A DNA stretch of 64,000 nt from Marchantia polymorpha subsp. ruderalis (GCA_037833965.1 AP031358.1:1372001-1436000), one strand, 5' to 3'. Shown: positions 21,127-35,495, counted from the first letter of the stretch. Notes: generated by a model from the letters alone, not told the origin. Numbers and translations: made by a program.

Positions 21127-24100
21127 CCACAAAAGTACCCAGAATCATGATCCTGAATTTCCTGCCATTCATGGGGGTCGTCATATGTCGACGAGAGGGG
21201 AGTCGGGAGTGAAAGGACTCCACGGCCCAGGAGTAAACACGTGAGACACACCATGGCGCGCCTGAGCGTGGAGGTTCTTGTTCGGGATTTTGTGAGAAAG
21301 CCATGCTCCTCTTGTTGCGAATTCGGACAGAAGGAGACTGTGGAGGTCCCACTGTGCTTGCAAACAGTCAGATCTTGTGGATTGCAGGCGTACGTGTTTC
21401 ATGTAAAATTTGGCATCCACGCGCAGCAGCGAATATTTTATGGGTTCTGCTCGCAGACGACGCTGCGACTGTTCTAACAGACCGCGGCACAGGATATGAG
21501 TTGCGTACAGAAACAGAGTCTCCGCCGCGACCCTACCATTTGACGAGCTACTGCGCTCTTTTGGCCGCTTTGGATGGGCTCTCACGGAGACACGAGGCGG
21601 ATTCTGTCACGCTTTATGTCATCCTCGTCCCGCTGCTCTTCTCTACGTATTCACCGCGTCTCGAATCTTTCTCATGAATGAACGAATCTAAAGAAACCTC
21701 GAAAGGCAAATTGATCACGTTTCCTCGGAATCTTACGTTCATGGCTGATTTCATTGCACGTCAAGCTAGCTACCATACTTGGAGCTGCAAAGTTCTAGTC
21801 ACTGGGTCTGCGATCGATAGTATGGAAATTTCAGAATTCAACTGTCGGAATTCATCAGTTTTTCATTTCAGTTTTTCATCTGATTGCAACTACAATTTTG
21901 AGAAAATAGAACGAGGAATGACATGTAAATATATAGCTCGGCTCGGATCGGCTTGGCTCGGCACGGCTGGTGTTATCACTGCGCGTTCATAGTTGTCGGT
22001 TGTTATTTACAGACCCAAGAGCATTGCTTAGCCATTCCTTGCGATGATCTGGAGGTAGGTCTGCGACGGGAAAATTCCCCACGATTTCATGAAGCTAACA
22101 TGTCCGATCCGACTGAAACTTCGTCGACACATCTCGGAGAATGACATCAGAAGCAAATGCGTAGATGTGATTTAGAACTTATCGGCATGCAAAGCGAACC
22201 TCGTTATATGCACGGACGTCCAGAGCCCGAAATTCTATACCCGACGACTGCTGAAGTCACAGCGAAGACTGCGTAGGAGATGAAATTTTGGTTAGATGAT
22301 ATCGAATTTCGATTCTTCAGCTCTCGATTAGACAAACTTGAAAACAGATTTAGCTGAGTACCCTTGGAGATCGCAAGGACATGCGATGCACAATGAGTGC
22401 ATGTGCCCTGGCAAGACAGGGCCCATGCACTCCTGTAGAGATAAATTGAGCATGAGAGTCAGCAGATAATACTTTGCTGCACCACGACGAAAATGTGGCA
22501 CTTGGATTCAGAATGGAGAAGATCTAGACTGTGCGTTTCAGGTCCAGTGGCTCATAAATCACCCGACCATGTACAGATGCTGTTCAGAGGGTGGACAGTG
22601 CTGAATCATTTGCAGCTCGTACACTGACGAGCCAATTGGAGGGGTTTTCTGGCACCAGTCATCAAGTGACCATCGATCCCCAAGTCAATTCTCTCCACAC
22701 AGAGTATTGTAGAATATAAACCTCCGTCAGGTTCATCGAAAGATATAAAACTAACTGCAGACGGTGGACGTAGAACTTGATGTTCAGAACGGATCCACAA
22801 GTGCATACGTACACTCCGCAATTACCATTAGCTGCTCCTGTGACTGCACTCCTATCCCTTGCAATCAGCGGAGGCTTTTTCGAGCCTACCTGATGCGGCC
22901 TCGAACATCAGCAGCAGCCTGCTCATGGAGGGCCAGTCTGATGATCCGGCCATGTAATTCGGAACACGATCCGCAGGGCTCAGGGTACATGTTCGACACG
23001 GAGGGCATGCAGAGAGCATTGCGCATACACGTGGGGTGCTGCAACACATTATGAGTGTGAAGTGGATAACCATGGCGACAGGCCGCCAAGTGGATCATGT
23101 TGGGGGTTTGCCATCGCTTTGGCATCGGCCCTTGCCATAGGAGCAGGGCAGGAGCAGGAGCACAAACGCTGAGGCCTACGGGGCGCTCGCTACACAATGC
23201 AGCACCGCGAGCGAGGGCTCGGTCACTTGGTGCCATGCATGGCGCTCGGAGATTAAACCCTCCAATGTCGACTGAGACGAGTCCACATGGCCGGGCCACC
23301 TTAGAGCACCCTTTCCACAACTTTCTGCGGATGGAGGGCTTCGAGCTCTCACCTTTCGAAAGATGGCGAGAGATGAGAGACGGGATCCAACAACTATTCT
23401 TATCGACGTGACATGCCGTGGAGATGGTGAATCGGATTCAGATCAGCAGGATCGCTTCATGAAGAGGGCTTGGTCCAAATAGATCTTCCTTCCCTATATC
23501 TACTTTCATTGTCCCAAACTCTCGTTCTGGGAGAAATCTAACCACCTCCGGTACTAGTCTAACGAGTTTGAGTAAGATGTATTTTTTATAAAGAATATCT
23601 TTCGGAACTTGTAGGAACATAGTGGTAGAATATCTTCTAATCTGTTGAAAACTGTAAGTTCACGCTCTCTTCTGTCTTGCATATACCCCAAATTAATCAC
23701 AGGTACATTCTATTTAGATAGTATGTAACAAAGTGTGAATAAATTACAATAAATCTTGTCGAAAAATCTGTTAAATGTGCTTAACAGGGTAATCTTATAT
23801 GAATCTTGTAACATTGTTTATTGTGGGTTTATTTTCTCACCACGAGTAGAGGTGAGGCCGATTCGGCCACACTAATCTTAGCTCCTCGTTAATCTGTAGT
23901 GCTGTTAAAGGAATTTATTTTGTCATTTATTATGGGGTTAATCAACTGCCCTTCAGAACCCAACGTCACAATAACTGAATTCGTGTCTTGATCTGCAATG
24001 ACAGTGATCTCTTTCATCACACCATACACCACAAGATAATATGTGGCATAAGACTTAACACTTTGAATCTACAGACGGAAGAGACGTCCAGTCAAAGAAA

Positions 24101-25300
24101 CGATCCTGGTTTCCAAGTTAAGAAAGTATCCGATAACTGTTTGGGCAGCCTGTTAGGAAAACATTGGGAAAAATTGTCGGATATTGAGGATGTGAATCTT
24201 ATCGTTAGAAGGATGCACAACTGGAAGTTAACCTTCATGCAGAGAAGAATACAGACAGAGAATGGAAGCCAATGAGAACTCATTGTAGTACCACAGCTAG
24301 TCCGTGACAAACCTGGCGATTAGAGCTAGTACAGATTACGATCCTCGGTAGGTTGGCATGAATGTTGAAAAGCTTAACGAAATCTGGGTGGAAGTTAATA
24401 TCAAGTTATCACGGGGAGCTTTGCGTAACTGTGCAGCTCGAGGTTACTAGTCAAGTCTAAGGACCTTAAAACAGATGCACTATGAGCATCTACCACCGTT
24501 CACTGGCTAAGTCCAAAACTGTCGCATTCCCCCTGCAGGACTTCAACCTCATCCAATTGACAACATCCAGTCCTACCGTCTAAGTTCCTTGTTAGATTTT
24601 AAGGCACGATGTAGTTTCACCGCATCCAGGTTCCAGATGCACCTATCGCTGCGATAGTTGTTTGATTTTCAGGCCTGTATGGAGATCAATCTTGGCTCCA
24701 AATATAGCGGCAAAATTTAGGAGGGAGTGGGTCTACTCTTATGTATGTAAGAGAATCGATCACCCATGTGAACAACTTTTTTAAGCTGGCTCCCAAACTG
24801 CACATTCTTAGTCTAAGGGCTCTTTTGCCAGTGGAGATTCTCATATTTTTGTTCATTCTACAAGAAAAGCTACATCAGCAGATGCTGCTGAAGAACTGAG
24901 ATGGTAAAACAATTCGCCCGTTTATAAAAGCACTTATACCTTGTACTAAAAACCTCGTAAGCATTCATTTCATCCACTGTAGGAGATTAACTTCTCGTTC
25001 CCCTTGAATCTAGCGATAACTGATGGTCCAAAATCCACCAAAACTTATTTGATTCTGAGATTTGAATTCGCCAAAATTATAATAATCTCGCATAGTATAA
25101 TAGCGAATTAAGTTTCTCACCAACACATCAGCGCAAAACCCCTGCAGAGATCGGAAACCATGACGTATGTCATCTCAAAGTGGAAAGAGACCGAAAAGGG
25201 TTGACAATACAAGTTTCATCCCAGCAACTGGTCTCCCTTGCGGTGTATGTTTTGCCCATCGAGAAGGTCAAGTCGTCAGAATTGACCATCGTATTGAATA
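21127..25300. other. Gene-poor spacer, left part
   Basis: I see several overlapping open stretches (21303-21677 plus, 22886-23320 minus, 23097-23411 plus) that compete in different frames in GC-rich sequence and match nothing I know. There is a hairpin at 22395-22432. The rest is AT-rich with no supported gene or RNA gene. Confidence 0.4.
22395..22432. repeat. Compact hairpin, 16-bp stem
   Basis: GAGTGCATGTGCCCTG (22395-22410) pairs with CAGGGCCCATGCACTC (22417-22432) with one mismatch, across a 6-nt loop. Confidence 0.8.
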
Positions 25301-25380
25301 GCTCTTCCACGAAGTTTACATCAGTCAAAGGATGAGGAAGAGCTCTTTTACAAAGTTCACATCAGTCAAAGGATGAGGCA
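25301..25380. repeat. Two-copy tandem repeat, 41-bp period
   Basis: GCTCTT followed by AAGTT(T/C)ACATCAGTCAAAGGATGAGG occurs at 25301 and again at 25342, with a few differences. Confidence 0.8.
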
Positions 25381-28300
25381 GTGCGGCAGAACAAGTCCTT
25401 GGCTACGGTCATTGCATAAAAGTGGTGAGTAAGGTCAGTCCAACGCTGCTGCCTCGGTCGCCCCTGCTTTCTACGCAACAATTGATGTTGATGTTGATCT
25501 TGATCTTGATTGTCCTGTCAAAGAACGGCTCTGCTTCAGCGTGTAGCCCCTCTACGTCTACCACATCATGAAAAAGCTTCATGCTTAATGTCCAAGCCTT
25601 TTAGTATCAACCAAGTGTTTCCATTATCGCTGTTTGTTTTCACCACTCAGGCTTTGAATCAAAGATACTTATATGACCACAGTTATCGAACAGGGGAGGC
25701 TACATGGCTACGGCGTAGAAATCACATACAAGAAAAAATCGACTGATTTTGACTGCACTGATGTCTATGATTTTTAAGTGTTGACCTAATCTCAAGGAGA
25801 CCACGATAAATGTTGCAACAGGTGGAAGTGATTCACAAACAGAAGTCAATGAGCTGAAACCTAGAGCAAATCCCAGTGTTCATGCTTAGTGAAGGAAGAG
25901 ATACATGACAACAGTGTGGGTAAGTTTCCATCGCTGGTTAGTTATAATTCACCAACTCCGAACGTCCGCCGAGGCGCTGTTTGGCACTTGCACACAACAG
26001 AGACTTGCCAAAAGGAGGCTGGTGACCTACCTAAAGCTGCATCGATGGAAGGATTTCATGATTTCAGAAGACGCCAAATTTGAGAACTAAACTGGGGATG
26101 CAAACAGGGAGGAGTATTCTGACAAGAAGCAGAAATTCCAAGAGTTGTTCTATAGACTACTTGATAAGTCACGCAAGTCATACACAACCTTCATATCGCA
26201 CCAAAAAGTTGTTACCAGCATTTGTCACGAATCCAGCTAAATTTCAACGTTGATAGTCTTTTGCTCTATGATGACGTTCAGAATTAACCACAAAATTTTG
26301 ATCGATTTTTTTTTCAAAATTACTACACATGAATATATTCATGTGAATGTGAAAATAATTCATGCATGTACCAAGTTACTGAAAAAAAATAATTATCGAG
26401 AAATTTAAAGTTTCAAGGGGTACATACTTTTCCCTGGCTAAAGATCTTAAGATTTCGAAATTTGATCTAGAATGCAAAAATTAATTATTCAACACCTTAA
26501 AATTGATCTTTTTTCGTTGTAATGGTTGATAGTCTCAAATGTGGTAATTTAAGAATATTTTTACAATCAACTAGTAAATTTTCTCAGAAACTTATTTTTC
26601 TTAGAATCATCAATTTCAGAAATAAATTCAGCTTTTTTCTTTCATACTACAAACTCATAACTGGAAGTGCACCTCATGATGTAGAGAACCTCTTCGTCAC
26701 ATACTTAAGAAGTATATTCTCTACTTTAGATGTAGAGGATTTGTCAGGCATTGAGTTTTCAGCCAACTAACAACCAGGTGAGATGGTGTCAAAACATGAA
26801 TGATTTTTATTTTTTTACTATAGGAGATAGACGAACAAAGGAAATGGAAGTGTTGATACTTAAAAGGTTCGAAGGCCTTGAGCATCATTTTCAAGCTCGG
26901 ATACCAAGCTTCGTCATTACCTCGCTAGTTGCGCAAACATGACATGGCTGGTCGCAAGAAGACAACAATCAATTACTGTATCGTGAGATCATGTTAGGCA
27001 CAGCACAAGAATCAGATTTTTGTTGTAGATTGATAGTCACTACAGATGAGAAGATTTGACTTGGGTTTAATTCTTGACTACCTCTTGCACACAAAAGACA
27101 TACTCTCAAAATAGTTACTAATTCAAATCTAAGAAGTTACTTGTGGTTACTTTGCATGACAATCGAAAAATACTATGCATGAGTTGTCGATGCCATCTGT
27201 ATGTCATGTCTCTTCAAACATTTAATCACTACTGATGAAGATACTAAATATGTAACTCAAAAGTCTGTACACGAACGTCTTTCCTTTACTTTTACACCAC
27301 TTTTCATATTCCACATTTACTCTCCAATGATACTGGAAGTAGAAGATGTAGTAGATGGCTGTTGAAAGACAACCTCATGTGCAGAAAACGTCAAGTACAT
27401 TCCCGTAATAGGCTTCATCATCTCTTTGCTCAAATTGTATCACAATTAGTTATATTACTAAGGTACCTAGTGATGACCATTACTTGCTCAACGAAAGAAA
27501 ATTCCCACGATTCCCAGTTAATACTCTATCTTTTATTCTTTAACATACCCATAAGGCCAAGGATGAGATCTTACACACTTCTTGCCCTAGCTTTTGCTTT
27601 ATGCAAGGAGCTTATGAATGGTCATGTAGTCACAGAAATGACCGCATACGTAATGCTTCATCACTCCATAATCTATTTTATTCTCAAAAAGCACACCCAA
27701 AAAATTCATTTGTGACCAACAAATCTAATTGCACCATCCTAACCGTTTGGTTTGGTTTCATCTATTGCTTTCTCCGGGTCTTACCATATTCTTTTCTAAA
27801 TTCCTTTAGTTTTTGTCTTCAATACTCACGGTGGTCCAGAAGTTAAAGTTATGGAATTCTTAAAATGCCTTTATATACTTCCGAGAGCTTGCTATACGCT
27901 GACTTATAAATGGAGGTTCGAGAATATTTTGCCCATGCCCGTTGTACGGACATGTATTACGTCATCTTCCTTATCCACACCACGTCCAGAATGCAGCTAA
28001 AAACCGTGCACATAGCAATGTGAATTATAATGCTAAAATATATACCTTCTCAATTGCTCTTTTTTCAAGGTAGCGAGTAGGCCTACATCATGTTTGCCAG
28101 CGAAGAAATCCATTATTGATGTGCACCAAGCCGTCCTCCATATAGTACATGTGAATGTACTCCAAATAACCCACGCTTGTGTCCTATTCTCTCCTCAAAA
28201 TGCTTGCACCGACATGTTCTAGCTCGCCCTATAGGATCTAAGAAGTCAGCATGACATTGAGTCTAGATTTTATAGTGGGGCCTCATTCATTAAATTTTTA

Positions 28301-31300
28301 GGACTTCATAAATGATCCATGAACTACAACGAGGTCGGAAACCCATCAGAGGGTACGCATCAACTCCCACGAATTGGTCAAAAATCCTCAAGACGGCCAC
28401 CCAAGCTACGGGCCTATGAAATGTGGTTCTATATATAGTATAATTGTGACCTAAACTAACAGAAATTCTTACGTATATAAATTGTGCAACCAATTTGCTT
28501 GCAAATCTACTTGACGTTTATTAAATTATGTGTAGATAGCTTTTCACCGAAAGAAAAAAAACATCGAGTATCAAATTCTGCGTAGGAAGCTTCTTGAGTT
28601 CGCCCTTCCACTGAAAAAAATAAAATGCAGAATTTGAAGGCTCCACACATTGAGAAGACTTCTAAGACACACAACGTCGTCTTGCCTTTCAAGGTACATG
28701 GTGACAAGAACAGTGCAAAAAAATCTCATCCGAACACGAAATATTTGTCGTGTGGAAATTCTCGGGCAACTAAAAGGAAGCGGATTCCCACGTCGAGGTC
28801 TTGGCAAATATCCGTGCACGTGTTCATTTCGAAGCAGGCATTTTATCAAACCTACGTGCTCGTAACCACGCCATGAGTTACCGTCGTGCATCGTGCATCT
28901 GTCTGCATGCCAAGGCCTTGAAGACAAACCTAACGGATTTGACAGTCCTCTTTTCATTCTTCAACCCTTCTTCTTTGAATATATTTTCTATTGATAATCG
29001 TCATCTCCACTTTCTAATTATCCATACTCCGTTCCAATCTGCAAGGAATTCTGCACAGTCAGGGCGTGGGAGAAATCAGTGGGTGTCCCCGAAGACCCAC
29101 GTAGAATGGCGTAGAGGGTCACCGAAGCTTTGCTCTACATGCATGAGAAAGGAAGAGGAAAAAGGAGAGCCCTAACAATCATTTGAAGGTCTTAAGCCTC
29201 GAATAGAATGGCCATGAGGTCTAGACTTCAGTAGGTCGGCAAAATTAGGCAAGCATTCAACTTATCACAGTCAAATGAGAGGAAGATTCTGTTCACAAGA
29301 CGGGAGCCGAGCTGCCGAGGAAAGGACGTATATACCAAGTCAAAGATGATGTACTCAGCGTACGATGACTGGCCACGACAGTCCAATCATTCATTCGATT
29401 CTGTTGCAGACCACTCCAGGATGATGTATCGAGTCCAAACTTCTCGGCTCACCATGTTCGCCTTCGTAATCTACTGCGTTGCTTCGTTTGACTCGGCACT
29501 TGCAAATCTTCCATCTCGGGACCTCGAAATCTAGAGCATGAGCTTCGAGGCAAACCACGTACCGCCTCACTGGGAAGTTTCCAGGTCAAATGGAAGATTC
29601 CGTAATCGGAGACCTTCCCCACTAGGCTTCTACGACTTTCCTTCTAGAGGCGGAACTAAAACGAGAAATTCGTGAAGCCGTGATCCTGTTACGGCGTGTC
29701 AAACTGGGACGATCAAATCGGCAGCACCCAGTTCTCAAAAAGCGGGCAGTTCAGGTTTGGAGACTTCGCTTCAATTAGAAGCTTTTTTCCGAGGCTGTAA
29801 ATTACCCGGGAAACACAAATTACATGTCTGAGAATACTACTTATCTGTGCAGTTTACTCCCTTACACAGCTACGGTCCTGAATGATGGATAAGTAATTAG
29901 AGCAACTCATTTTTCGTTGTTTTTGGTAATGGTCGATTCGGAAATAAGAAGACTTTCGAAGATAACCTTGATTGGGCTTCTAGAAAACCACAAAGACCGT
30001 AGCCAATCCGATCTTCATAATCTTCACCTCTCTCGACAACATAGAGAGTATTACCAAGAAAGAGAGAATTGGTGATCGTTTACCTTTATTTTGAAAATCC
30101 GTCTCATATCCCCATCCAAAAAATAGTTGCATTCAAAAAACTTTCAATTAATGCATATTTAAGATACTACTTAACCGTTTCTGTTTGTCCATCATTCTTT
30201 TACATGTGTGACATTCTCTAAATCAAGTTTTCAAGCAAGTATTTTTAATGTCAAATAGTATCTATATCATTGTCAAATTTAAACCAAACATTTTCCTAAA
30301 ATATAAGAAGCCAAGCTCAATGTTTACATCATCTACAATGCATTACTTCTATTTTTTGTTTCTTCTTATATTGATAAGATTATCAAATCTCAACATCACT
30401 TCTCGGTTCTTATCTATTTTTCTCAAAATTGACTTGATATTTTTCTTTTTTATCGAGATTATTTTCAATTACAGTTTCTTTTCAAATTTGCATCATATAT
30501 TAAAGCCAGTGAAGATTCACAACATGTAGAAATCTACTGGTATAATCATGTACATTTTGACTTTATCGCACTGTTTTTAAATTCAGTATGCTGAGCTCGT
30601 GTAGATAAATATGATGGTGTAAGTTTCTGTACATGATAATTTACCTCTTGAGCTATCAATTGCATGAAAACTTCCTTGACATCTTGTTGCATTTTATTAG
30701 ATTAACCATTCTGGTAAGAATATTTAATTTATAAAATTATTTATTTATTATGAAAATTTCCTTTAGAACAATTTTAAATTAGCTTTGTTTAATTCATACC
30801 AACTTCTCTTCATTGTGCTACTTGCCGTCTTCATCAACAAATTATTTGTGTTTACCCCTATCCTTTTTCAATTAAGGAAAATTTGATTTTCCAAGTTATT
30901 GTGGTTGAGTTATTTTATCCTTGTAAATACAATCAACTCTGGTTAAGATTCAATGCAGAACTTTTTTTAAGATCTCACTACCAACCTTCATGTTCTTTTC
31001 AAACCTTTTTACTAAACCTAAGAGAGACACCTTTTTATGATATCAGTACATTCTTCAGCCGTCAACTGCTATAAAAAGCACACATCCTACTAGAGGTCTA
31101 TAGGTCTTGATGTATAGCAGTACTAAAAGTATTCCAAACTTGGGCTGTGACCGTGATGACTCTAGACATTTTGGAAAGCATTGGACCTTCAAACATGAAC
31201 AATCGAGTCGCAACAGCAAACTGAACTTCCTTTCTTTGTGTGTAGTCAGCTCTGGGGAAAACTTTGACCATGGTAACGCAGATCTAGCACGGCACACCGC

Positions 31301-34109
31301 GTAGTGACACGTCCTTCAGTAGTCATAGATGCTGGTAAGAATATCAAAGTCAAAGACGGAAAGTCCACTTTTCTAGCAAAGGCTCTTTCCTCCTTTTTTT
31401 TCTCAATGACCAATTTCTAAATATCCTTGGAAGCGAGGCTACCCCAGAGCCAGAGAATAAAATCCCCCGCGATGTCTTCGCTCAATTTTGGGTTATGACT
31501 CGTGTGGAACATACCTGAAACCTATTGAGAAGATGTGTATTTATATTATGATCGTGTATTATTTGTTCCACAACGGAACCTTGATCCGTCAGATGTATTG
31601 CACTTCTAGGAAGTACATATCGGTTTTATTTTAGTTGGAATGATAGGTGTCCTTTCCAAACTTTGTCACGCCGAGAATTCAAGCCAACAAAAGAAGATCT
31701 GTCTATTTCTATTTCTATGCTGGACCGTTGTTGTTTCCACGAACTCGGGAATCCGGAAATACCAACATGCCCAGCAGTTGAATATCTCAGTGACAATTTT
31801 ACACACCTGCAAAAACTCCTCACGTTTTCTAAGGACAGCACGGACCGTTTTTCTTTGTCGTCGACAAGTTGACGGCCACCCTGACCCCAAAATAGCGCAG
31901 CCATATGCAGCGTCGTCATTCTCGTTCATAGATCACTTACTTCTTTGCCATAAGATATGCACTTTCTTGTTCCTATTTATACCCCGGGGTTTCAGCCGCT
32001 TCTGCTCCTACTTGAGTGTTCTACGCCATTCCATTCTTGTGAACATTCTCTTATGTTAAGACAAGGAGGAATGGCTCTACACAAGTTTGGAAGTTTCAAG
32101 TGAAGTGCTTGATGGAAAGTCGATGAGATGGCTTTGCGTGATTTCAAATTTCGGTTATTGACAAACTTTACCTTGCTGATGAAAGTAGAATCAGATGATG
32201 AGAAACTAGTCATATGAATCATATGTGGACTGAAAGTGATAACCAATTAATAAGACGCAGATCTCATTGCAATAAAATTGTTGATTACTGAAGTTGGAAA
32301 TTCTTCATGCATGGTGGAGCCAATATCCACAGGCTTGAGTTCTATGAGTAATGATCATCTTCATGAAGAGAGTGCGAGGAGATGCTACCATGAGTGATAC
32401 GTCATACTAGAAAGTATATGCAATATGTAACGTAGAGAATATGTTAATGTTTAATTTTTTGAGTAAATTATCACTTGTCTTGTAATAGGTTGTGTAATAT
32501 CTGAGTATCTCAAATATGTCACGATTGGGCTTTTCTACAAATACAAAGAATTTAACTAATGACAGTAAAAAGCTAACCAACTATGGTGATATTTCTATAT
32601 TATACTATTTCACCGCATTTTGACATCGTTGGATGAATGGACCGCTCACTCGCTTATAAGGCATGAAGCCGCGACGGCAAGCTACAACAATGGCGACATC
32701 TGGATACTTCTATAGTGACCGCGGCAATCGTCGCGCTGCTTCTTCCTTCCTTCGAGCCCTTGATAACGGCTGGCGAAATGATCGATGGATTCTTCGGAAA
32801 TCTGGAGTCCACGAAGAAAGGCAAGCGGAGTAAGCAATGCGAGTGAAGGGAGTGGACTGAGGGAAGGGTCCACCGCCATGATTACGGATTAAAGATGTCC
32901 ACAGTGCCTAAACAGCCCCAGCTAAACATGGTTGGAGCCGATGGAGTGGATAGGTGGACAACGGAAGAATGTCTAAATGGGTCTCGTCAACTTTTGCTAA
33001 TTCAGCACCGAGACAGATTGATACTGTTCTCTCAACGAGCACTGGTTGAGTTAGAGTGGCCTCCACCTCCAAAGATTGCCACCGCAATTAGCTAGGCATG
33101 ACCGAATATGGATAGCTTCACTGTCATGTGAATCGCCATCAATCTCCTCTATCCGAGCTATTGGCAGCGGCAATTGTTTTAAAAGGGCTTGACGTGGCTG
33201 CTCAAAACGCCCTCGCTTTGCAAAGGAGACTCCACCCGCCATTCACACGACACGTGTCTTCTCCACTGACGAGTTGCGCCTACCTTCCCAAACAAAGCCA
33301 TCGCAGTCGACAATTTTACCGAAGTTCAGAACATTAGTAGAAATGCGAACGGAATTACCAATCGCCACAAGAAAGGCATTAACATAACTGGAAATCAGGC
33401 GGGACGAACGAAATGAAATTTCATTTTGCATGTCGACATGTGCAGTACACGAGCACATTTACGGCTTTGATGGGCCTTCCCATTCGGTTTGTTATAATAC
33501 TTTGTACCGGAACGGAGATCGGCAATTTTTTATATCTACCTGTCAAGAGTAGGTAAGATCGCTCTATCTTGACAGGTAGGATTGTACTTCAGGTGCTGCT
33601 GCAGCACTACAGGTAAAGAGACAGACAAGCAGCAGCGGAAAAGATTACGAACCACCCCGGTTCGGTAATTCTTGTCACGGACAAGAAAACACGCTCTAAC
33701 CCTGCTTACGTGCAAACGTAATTGTATTGCTCCCAGTCAGCGTCTGTGAGTGGAGGTCAGGGCTAGAGTCTAGATCCGACCCTGCTGAGCATTCACTGGG
33801 GAAGTACAGCATCGTAAAGAGGGCAGCGACCAATGGTTCGGAGCTTTGACCTGACCGCGAGGTGGAGCTGCAGTGGAGACCGTGGAAGGGCGGGCAGCAG
33901 ATCGCGTGGGTGGGGGTGGGGGGTCCAGTCAACAGAGGAGCGGAGAAGGACAGGTGGACGGAGGAGGACGGAAGAGGACGGAGAAAGAGGGAATCGCCGC
34001 AAATATTCGTTCTTTGCTTGGCGACCGAGGGGAGGGTGGGGGGCGGACGGCGGCACCGGTGCCAAGACGGGTAACGTATCAGGAGCGTGGGCGGGTCGGT
34101 CCTGATGAC
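25381..34109. other. Gene-poor spacer, right part, between genes A and B
   Basis: Mostly AT-rich sequence. A plus-strand open stretch at 31663-31872 and others near 28600-28950, 32900-33340 and 33690-34100 show no domain, and several overlap in opposing frames. 30100-31000 is especially AT-rich and low in complexity. GC content rises from 33600 toward gene B. I see no supported gene, rRNA or tRNA. Confidence 0.4.
33536..33579. repeat. Perfect 13-bp inverted repeat
   Basis: CTACCTGTCAAGA (33536-33548) and TCTTGACAGGTAG (33567-33579) are exact reverse complements around an 18-nt loop that itself contains AAGATCGCTCTATCTT-like symmetry. It lies about 0.5 kb upstream of the leader of gene B. Confidence 0.85.
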
Positions 34110-34981
34110 AGGATGCCGCCCGCCACTGCGCAGTTCGGGGAATAAGAATTTCGGCCCGTTAGATTCTTCTTCAGGTGGCGCAGAAATTGCACGAGAGGGA
34201 GGTGAGGGAGATTCTTGGAGGAGGACGAAGGGATTGGAGATTGGTGAAAAGGGGAGGGTCGTTGGCTACCAGCAGCAGTCGGACTCCGGAGCCCCAACAC
34301 CAGCCAGCCAGCCAGCCAGCCTGCAATCCAGACAGGCAGGCAAGACGAGCCACTTCGGCCAGACAGGCATCGATCCAGAGCCTGGGCAGAAAAGAAATAG
34401 CACTCTGTCATAATTGGAGTTGCATCAAGAAGTAGTAAATAGAGGGCGGGCGTCTTGGTCGGCGGCTGGCTGGTTGGGGTCGCGTTTTTGGAGGTGCAGC
34501 AGCAGAAGCAGCAGCACCGGGGACAACACTCCAAGCGCCGTGCAGAATTTGACGACAGAGCTGATCGAGGGGACAACTGCTGAGCGGAGCAATTACGCTT
34601 CTTCGCTCTGGGAGCCTCGGGGCCCTCCGTCTTTCTTATTTGCGCTCGCGGTGTGAGGTTTACCTCCACTGCACGCTTGGACAGGATTAGTGTAGGCCGT
34701 AGTGAGAAAGCATATTTCACTTGTGGAGGAGATCTCGCTGCTTCTTGTGGCAATTTGTAGTGCGGAAAGCGCAATCCACAAGTGCGGAAGCAGGAAACCT
34801 GCGCGGTCGGCGGCTGAAGCAGCTCTCGTTCCAAGGATATCACAAACCTTCTCAATTTGTCGAGCTTACCTCCTCCGGCTTTCAGTAACCCGGGGTTCGA
34901 GTCGTCTGAGTGAGGCGCTGTCAGGCGAGAACTCTCGCTTCTTTTCTTGAAAACAGGCAGTTGGTCTGTTCAATCGTCGAC
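34110..34981 (+). promoter_or_regulatory. Leader and promoter region of gene B
   Basis: GC-rich and rich in GGAGG, CAGCAG and GCCAGCCAGCC words, matching the leader of gene A. A 3' splice site CTTGAAAACAG ends at 34956, 25 bp before the start codon, at a place equivalent to the acceptor in gene A. A plausible donor for the leader intron is GCTCGCG/GTGTGAGG near 34650. Confidence 0.5.
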
Positions 34982-35495
34982 ATGGAGCTCGACTGGTACT
35001 CCAGGGCCACCGTGAGCCCAACGTCTTCCCCATCGACCACCTCCAGATGGAGAACTAACGTCAATGTGGCGGACTTTGAAAAGCAAACATCCAGATGGTT
35101 TTCCCTTTTGAACCTGGTAAGCACTCTGGACAGACTTTCGCGATTTCTACAGTCTCCGAGATGTAGACTTTCAGACTCGAATCGGAGGAAGAAACATTGA
35201 AAGAAAGTCTTGTTAAGACTAGACAGCCTCTAGAGACGAGCGACGATGTTTACTGATGCTGGTCACTAATTCTCCTCTTCTCTCTTGACAGATGCAGGAT
35301 AGAGATTTTTTCCGAGGATCTGTTGTCGACGAGTGTCCTTCTCCACGGAGCAACATGTCCTCTCCCAAGCAGAGATCTCCCTCCCCGCCATCGACACAAC
35401 TCTCACCTCAGTGTGTTCGCTCGCTGACAGGGAAAGGTTCATTGTCGTCGAAGTCTCACGTCTGCTTCGCCTGCGTGCTTCATCACCATGACTAG
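34982..35495 (+). CDS. Gene B: conserved 112-aa protein of unknown function, two coding exons
   Basis: Coding exon 1 is 34982-35116 (45 codons, MELDWYSRATV to SRWFSLLNL, donor CTG/GTAAGC). Coding exon 2 is 35292-35495 (acceptor CTCTTGACAG, 67 residues, ending SSKSHVCFACVLHHHD then TAG). It is the paralogue of gene A. Shared blocks are MELDWYSRATV, WRTNVNV, QDR..., ECPSPRSN, SPKQR, LSPQCVRSL, and the last 18 residues with only I/V different. The linker in exon 1 is shorter by three residues and less serine-rich. No transmembrane segment or known domain is visible. The conserved end and intact frames in both copies suggest selection on the protein. Start choice: the first ATG after the leader acceptor, conserved in both genes. 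Function and partners are unknown. Confidence 0.75.

Noticed and set aside
21303-21677. 124-codon plus-strand open stretch with a faint RNase H-like look (SYCALLAALDGLSRR)
   Set aside because: Only a few residues fit, the catalytic acids are not in place, and an opposing 134-codon frame overlaps.
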